A stretch of 64,000 bases of DNA, from contig NW_027331436.1 in NCBI RefSeq assembly GCF_022965805.1, forward strand, positions 372,001 to 436,000, read 5' to 3'. Of the stretch, positions 61,576-64,000 are shown piece after piece. A program made the translations under genes and the position numbers. How positions within the stretch are numbered: position 1 is the first letter of the stretch; the number at the start of each line of letters is the position of its first letter. Below the pieces are notes generated by a model, which did not search any database, was not told the origin of the DNA, and was given only the letters and a program-made list of their open reading frames with translations. This stretch comes from Primulina eburnea. Taxonomy: Eukaryota; Streptophyta; Magnoliopsida; Lamiales; Gesneriaceae.

Positions 61576-64000
61576 CGTTGCCTAGGACAAAGAAGGGGAG
61601 GGAGGATTCATTTTGGATTTATTTTGGGGCTTTAAACTTTGCCTACAATATTGTGGTAATCTACCTTACTTGTCATCATCAACGGAAATGGAATGGACAA
61701 ATGAAGTTGTAAATAGAACTTTGAGAACACTTTTGCGTGCTATTCTTAAAAAGAACTTGGATATGACATTTCTATGGACTTTATTTTGGGGTTGCCTAAG
61801 GACAAGAAGGGGAGGGATTCTATTTTTGGATTACTTTATGGGCTAAACTTTGCTCAATATTGTTGTAATCTACTATTTCATCCTAAAACGGAATGGTGAC
61901 AAACTGAAGGTTTGTCTAAAGTATTGAACTATATGGCTAAAACTGTGCAAATGTTGTAATTACTACTTGTCTCCAAACGGCAGTGACAAACTGAGAAGTT
62001 GTAAATAGAACTTGGGAACACTTGTGCGTGCTATCTTAAAAAGAACTGGATTGAACATTTCTATGGACTTTATTTTGGGGTTGCCTGTAGGACTAAGAAG
62101 GGGAGGGATTCTATTTTTGGAGTACTTATGGGCTAAACTTTGCTCCATATTGTTGTAATCTATACTTGTGCATCTCAAAAGGATGGACAAACTGAAGTTG
62201 TGAAATAGAACTTTGCCATTTTGCGTGCTATCTTAAAAAAGAACTTGGATTGACATTTCTATGACTTTATTTTGGGGTTGCCTAGGACTAACTAAGAAGG
62301 GGAGGGGATTCTATTTTTGGATTACTTTATGGGCTAAACTTATGCTCAATATTGTTGTAATCTACTACTTGTCATCCTCAAAACGGATGATGGACAAACT
62401 GAAGTTGTGAAATAGAACTTTGGGAACACTTTTGCGTGCTATTCTTAAAAGACTTGGATTGAATTTCTATGACTTTATTTTGGGGTTGGCCTAGGACTAA
62501 GAAGGGGAGGGATTCTATTTTGGATTACTTTATGGGCTAACTTGCTCCATTTGTTGTTAATCTACACTTAACTTGTCATCCTCAAGGCATGGCAGACTAA
62601 AAGGTTTCAATAGAATATATGGGCTAAACTTGCCTCATATTGTTTGTAAACTATACTGTCATCCAAAGGATGGACAAACTGAAGTTTGTAAATAGAACTT
62701 TGTGGGAACCACTTGTGCTTGCTATTCTTAAAAAGAACTTGGATTGATTCTATGGACTTATTTTGGGGTTGCCTAGGACTAAGAAGGGGAGGGGATTCTA
62801 TTTTTGGATTACTTATGGGCTAACTTGCTCAATATTGTTTGTATTAATCACTATTGTACCTCAAACGGAAGGACATGAGGTTCAATGAACTTATGATGGC
62901 CTAAACTTGCTCAATATTTTGTTTTGTAATCTACTACTTGTCATCTCAAACGGATGGACAAACTGAAGTTGTAAATAGATTGGGAAACTTTGTGCGTGCA
63001 TATTCTTAAAAAGAACTTGGATTGACATTCTATGGACTTTATTTGGGGTTGCCTAGGACGAAGGAGGGGAGGATTCTATTTTTGGATTACTTTATGGGCT
63101 AAACTTTGGCTCCTATTGTTGTATCTACTACTTGTCATCCTCAAAAGGAATGGACAAAACTGAAGTTTGAAAATAGACTTTGCAAACTTTGCGTGCTATT
63201 CTTTAAAAGAACTTGGAGAACATGTCATGGCATTTATTTTGGGGTTGGCCTAGGGACTAAGAAGGGGAGGGATTCTATTTTTGGATACTTTATGGGCATT
63301 AAACTTGCTCAATATTGTTGTAATCTAATACTTGTCATCTCAAACGGATGGGACAAACTGAAGTTTGTAAATGAACTTTGGGAAACACTTTTGCGTGCTA
63401 TTCTTTAAAAAGAAATTGGGATATTGACATTTCTATGCACTTATTTGGGGTTGCCTAGGACTAGAAGGGGAGGGATTCTATTTTTGGATTTCTTTATGGG
63501 ATAAACTTTTGCTCAATATGGTTGGTAATCTACTACTTGTCATCCTCAAACGGATTTAGACGAAACTGAAGTTGTCTAATTAGATTTACTTATAGGGATT
63601 CTAAACTGTTGCTCAATATTCGTTGTACATCTACTACTGTCATCCTCAAACGGATGATGACAAACTGAAGTTGTAAATAGACCTTTGAACAACATTTGCG
63701 TGCTGATTCTTAAAAAGATGGATGACATTTCTATGGATTTTATTTTGGGGTTTGCCTAGGACTAAGAAGGGGAGGGATTCTATTTTTGATTACTTTATAG
63801 CTTAAACTTTGCTCCATATTGTTGTAATCTATATACTTGTCATCCTCAAACGGATGGACAAACTGAAGTTGTAAATAGAACTTGGGAAACTTTGCGTGCT
63901 ATTCTTAAAAGAATTTGGACTGACATTTCTATTGACTTATTTTTGGGGTTGCCTAGGACTAAGAAGGTGAGGGATTCTATTTTTGATACTTTATGGGCTA
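61576..64000 (+). repeat. Satellite, + orientation, indel-ridden terminal stretch
   Basis: At 61575/61576 a - strand monomer (GTGTTCTCA) abuts a + strand monomer (CGTTGCCTAGGAC) with no spacer. From here units are recognisable but carry single-base insertions and deletions at many places, often in short homopolymers (for example ACTATATGGC, TTTGTTTGTAAAC and GGATGATGGAC), with comparatively few clean substitutions. The unit phase can be followed to the window end. Open frames here, such as one of about 100 codons from 63106, are meaningless. Low consensus quality is my first reading; decay at an array edge is the alternative. Confidence 0.85.

Noticed and set aside
61613..63408. Open frames of 75-100 codons in the terminal stretch
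   Set aside because: They arise from random indels in satellite monomers and have no consistent frame or start.

Overview
This is a plant-type repeat region with no recognisable host gene. It is a satellite DNA array of at least 55 kb, interrupted once by a nearly intact Ty3/gypsy LTR retrotransposon. A plant nuclear genome is indicated by the tRNA-iMet-type primer site, the gag-PR-RT-RNaseH-IN-chromodomain order of the element, the AT-rich satellite and the absence of prokaryotic genes. The species cannot be told from this sequence.

Satellite. The full-length monomer is 201 bp, or 200 bp where a run of five A is four. It can be explained completely as two pieces of a Ty3/gypsy integrase catalytic core. 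One piece of about 69 nt carries the first catalytic Asp (ISMDF...GRDSIF). The other, of about 138 nt, carries the catalytic Glu (FW.TLW...[15 protein letters not shown]...KKNL). About 53 codons between them, including the middle catalytic Asp, are missing. The two joints overlap by 4 nt (TTTT) and 2 nt (TG), so 69+138-6 = 201. Internal deletions give 88-bp and 148-bp monomers. The three lengths are ordered into a 16-unit higher-order repeat (HOR) of exactly 2,592 bp. I find six full copies (from 1, 2593, 5874, 8465, 19870 and 28767) plus partial ones. Larger duplications are layered on top, with offsets of about 2.18, 4.37, 5.87, 8.90 and 11.4 kb.

Layout. 1-45330: array in + orientation (2,592-bp HOR regions, mosaic regions, then a 2.18-kb tandem HOR at 39.9-44.3 kb). 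45331-45436: orientation flip marked by a 37-bp micro-repeat. 45437-48485: the same satellite in - orientation. 48486-56857: an 8,372-bp LTR retrotransposon on the - strand with two 1,745-bp LTRs, a 5-bp target duplication (AAAGT), a primer binding site, a polypurine tract, gag-protease and RT-RNaseH-integrase-chromodomain. 56858-61575: - orientation satellite resumes at the interrupted base, with a seven-unit HOR of about 1,404 bp (1,492 bp when an 88-bp unit is included). 61576-64000: + orientation satellite, full of scattered small indels, which looks like poor consensus or a decayed array edge.

How the parts relate. The satellite was born from the integrase of one Ty3/gypsy lineage, and a different Ty3/gypsy chromovirus later inserted into it. 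The resident element is recent: I count six differences between its LTRs. It has a one-base frame break between protease and RT. Its 3' LTR points into the inverted satellite and, beyond the flip, into the main array, so read-through RNA could fold back on itself. All statements about function, transcription or centromere identity are inference.
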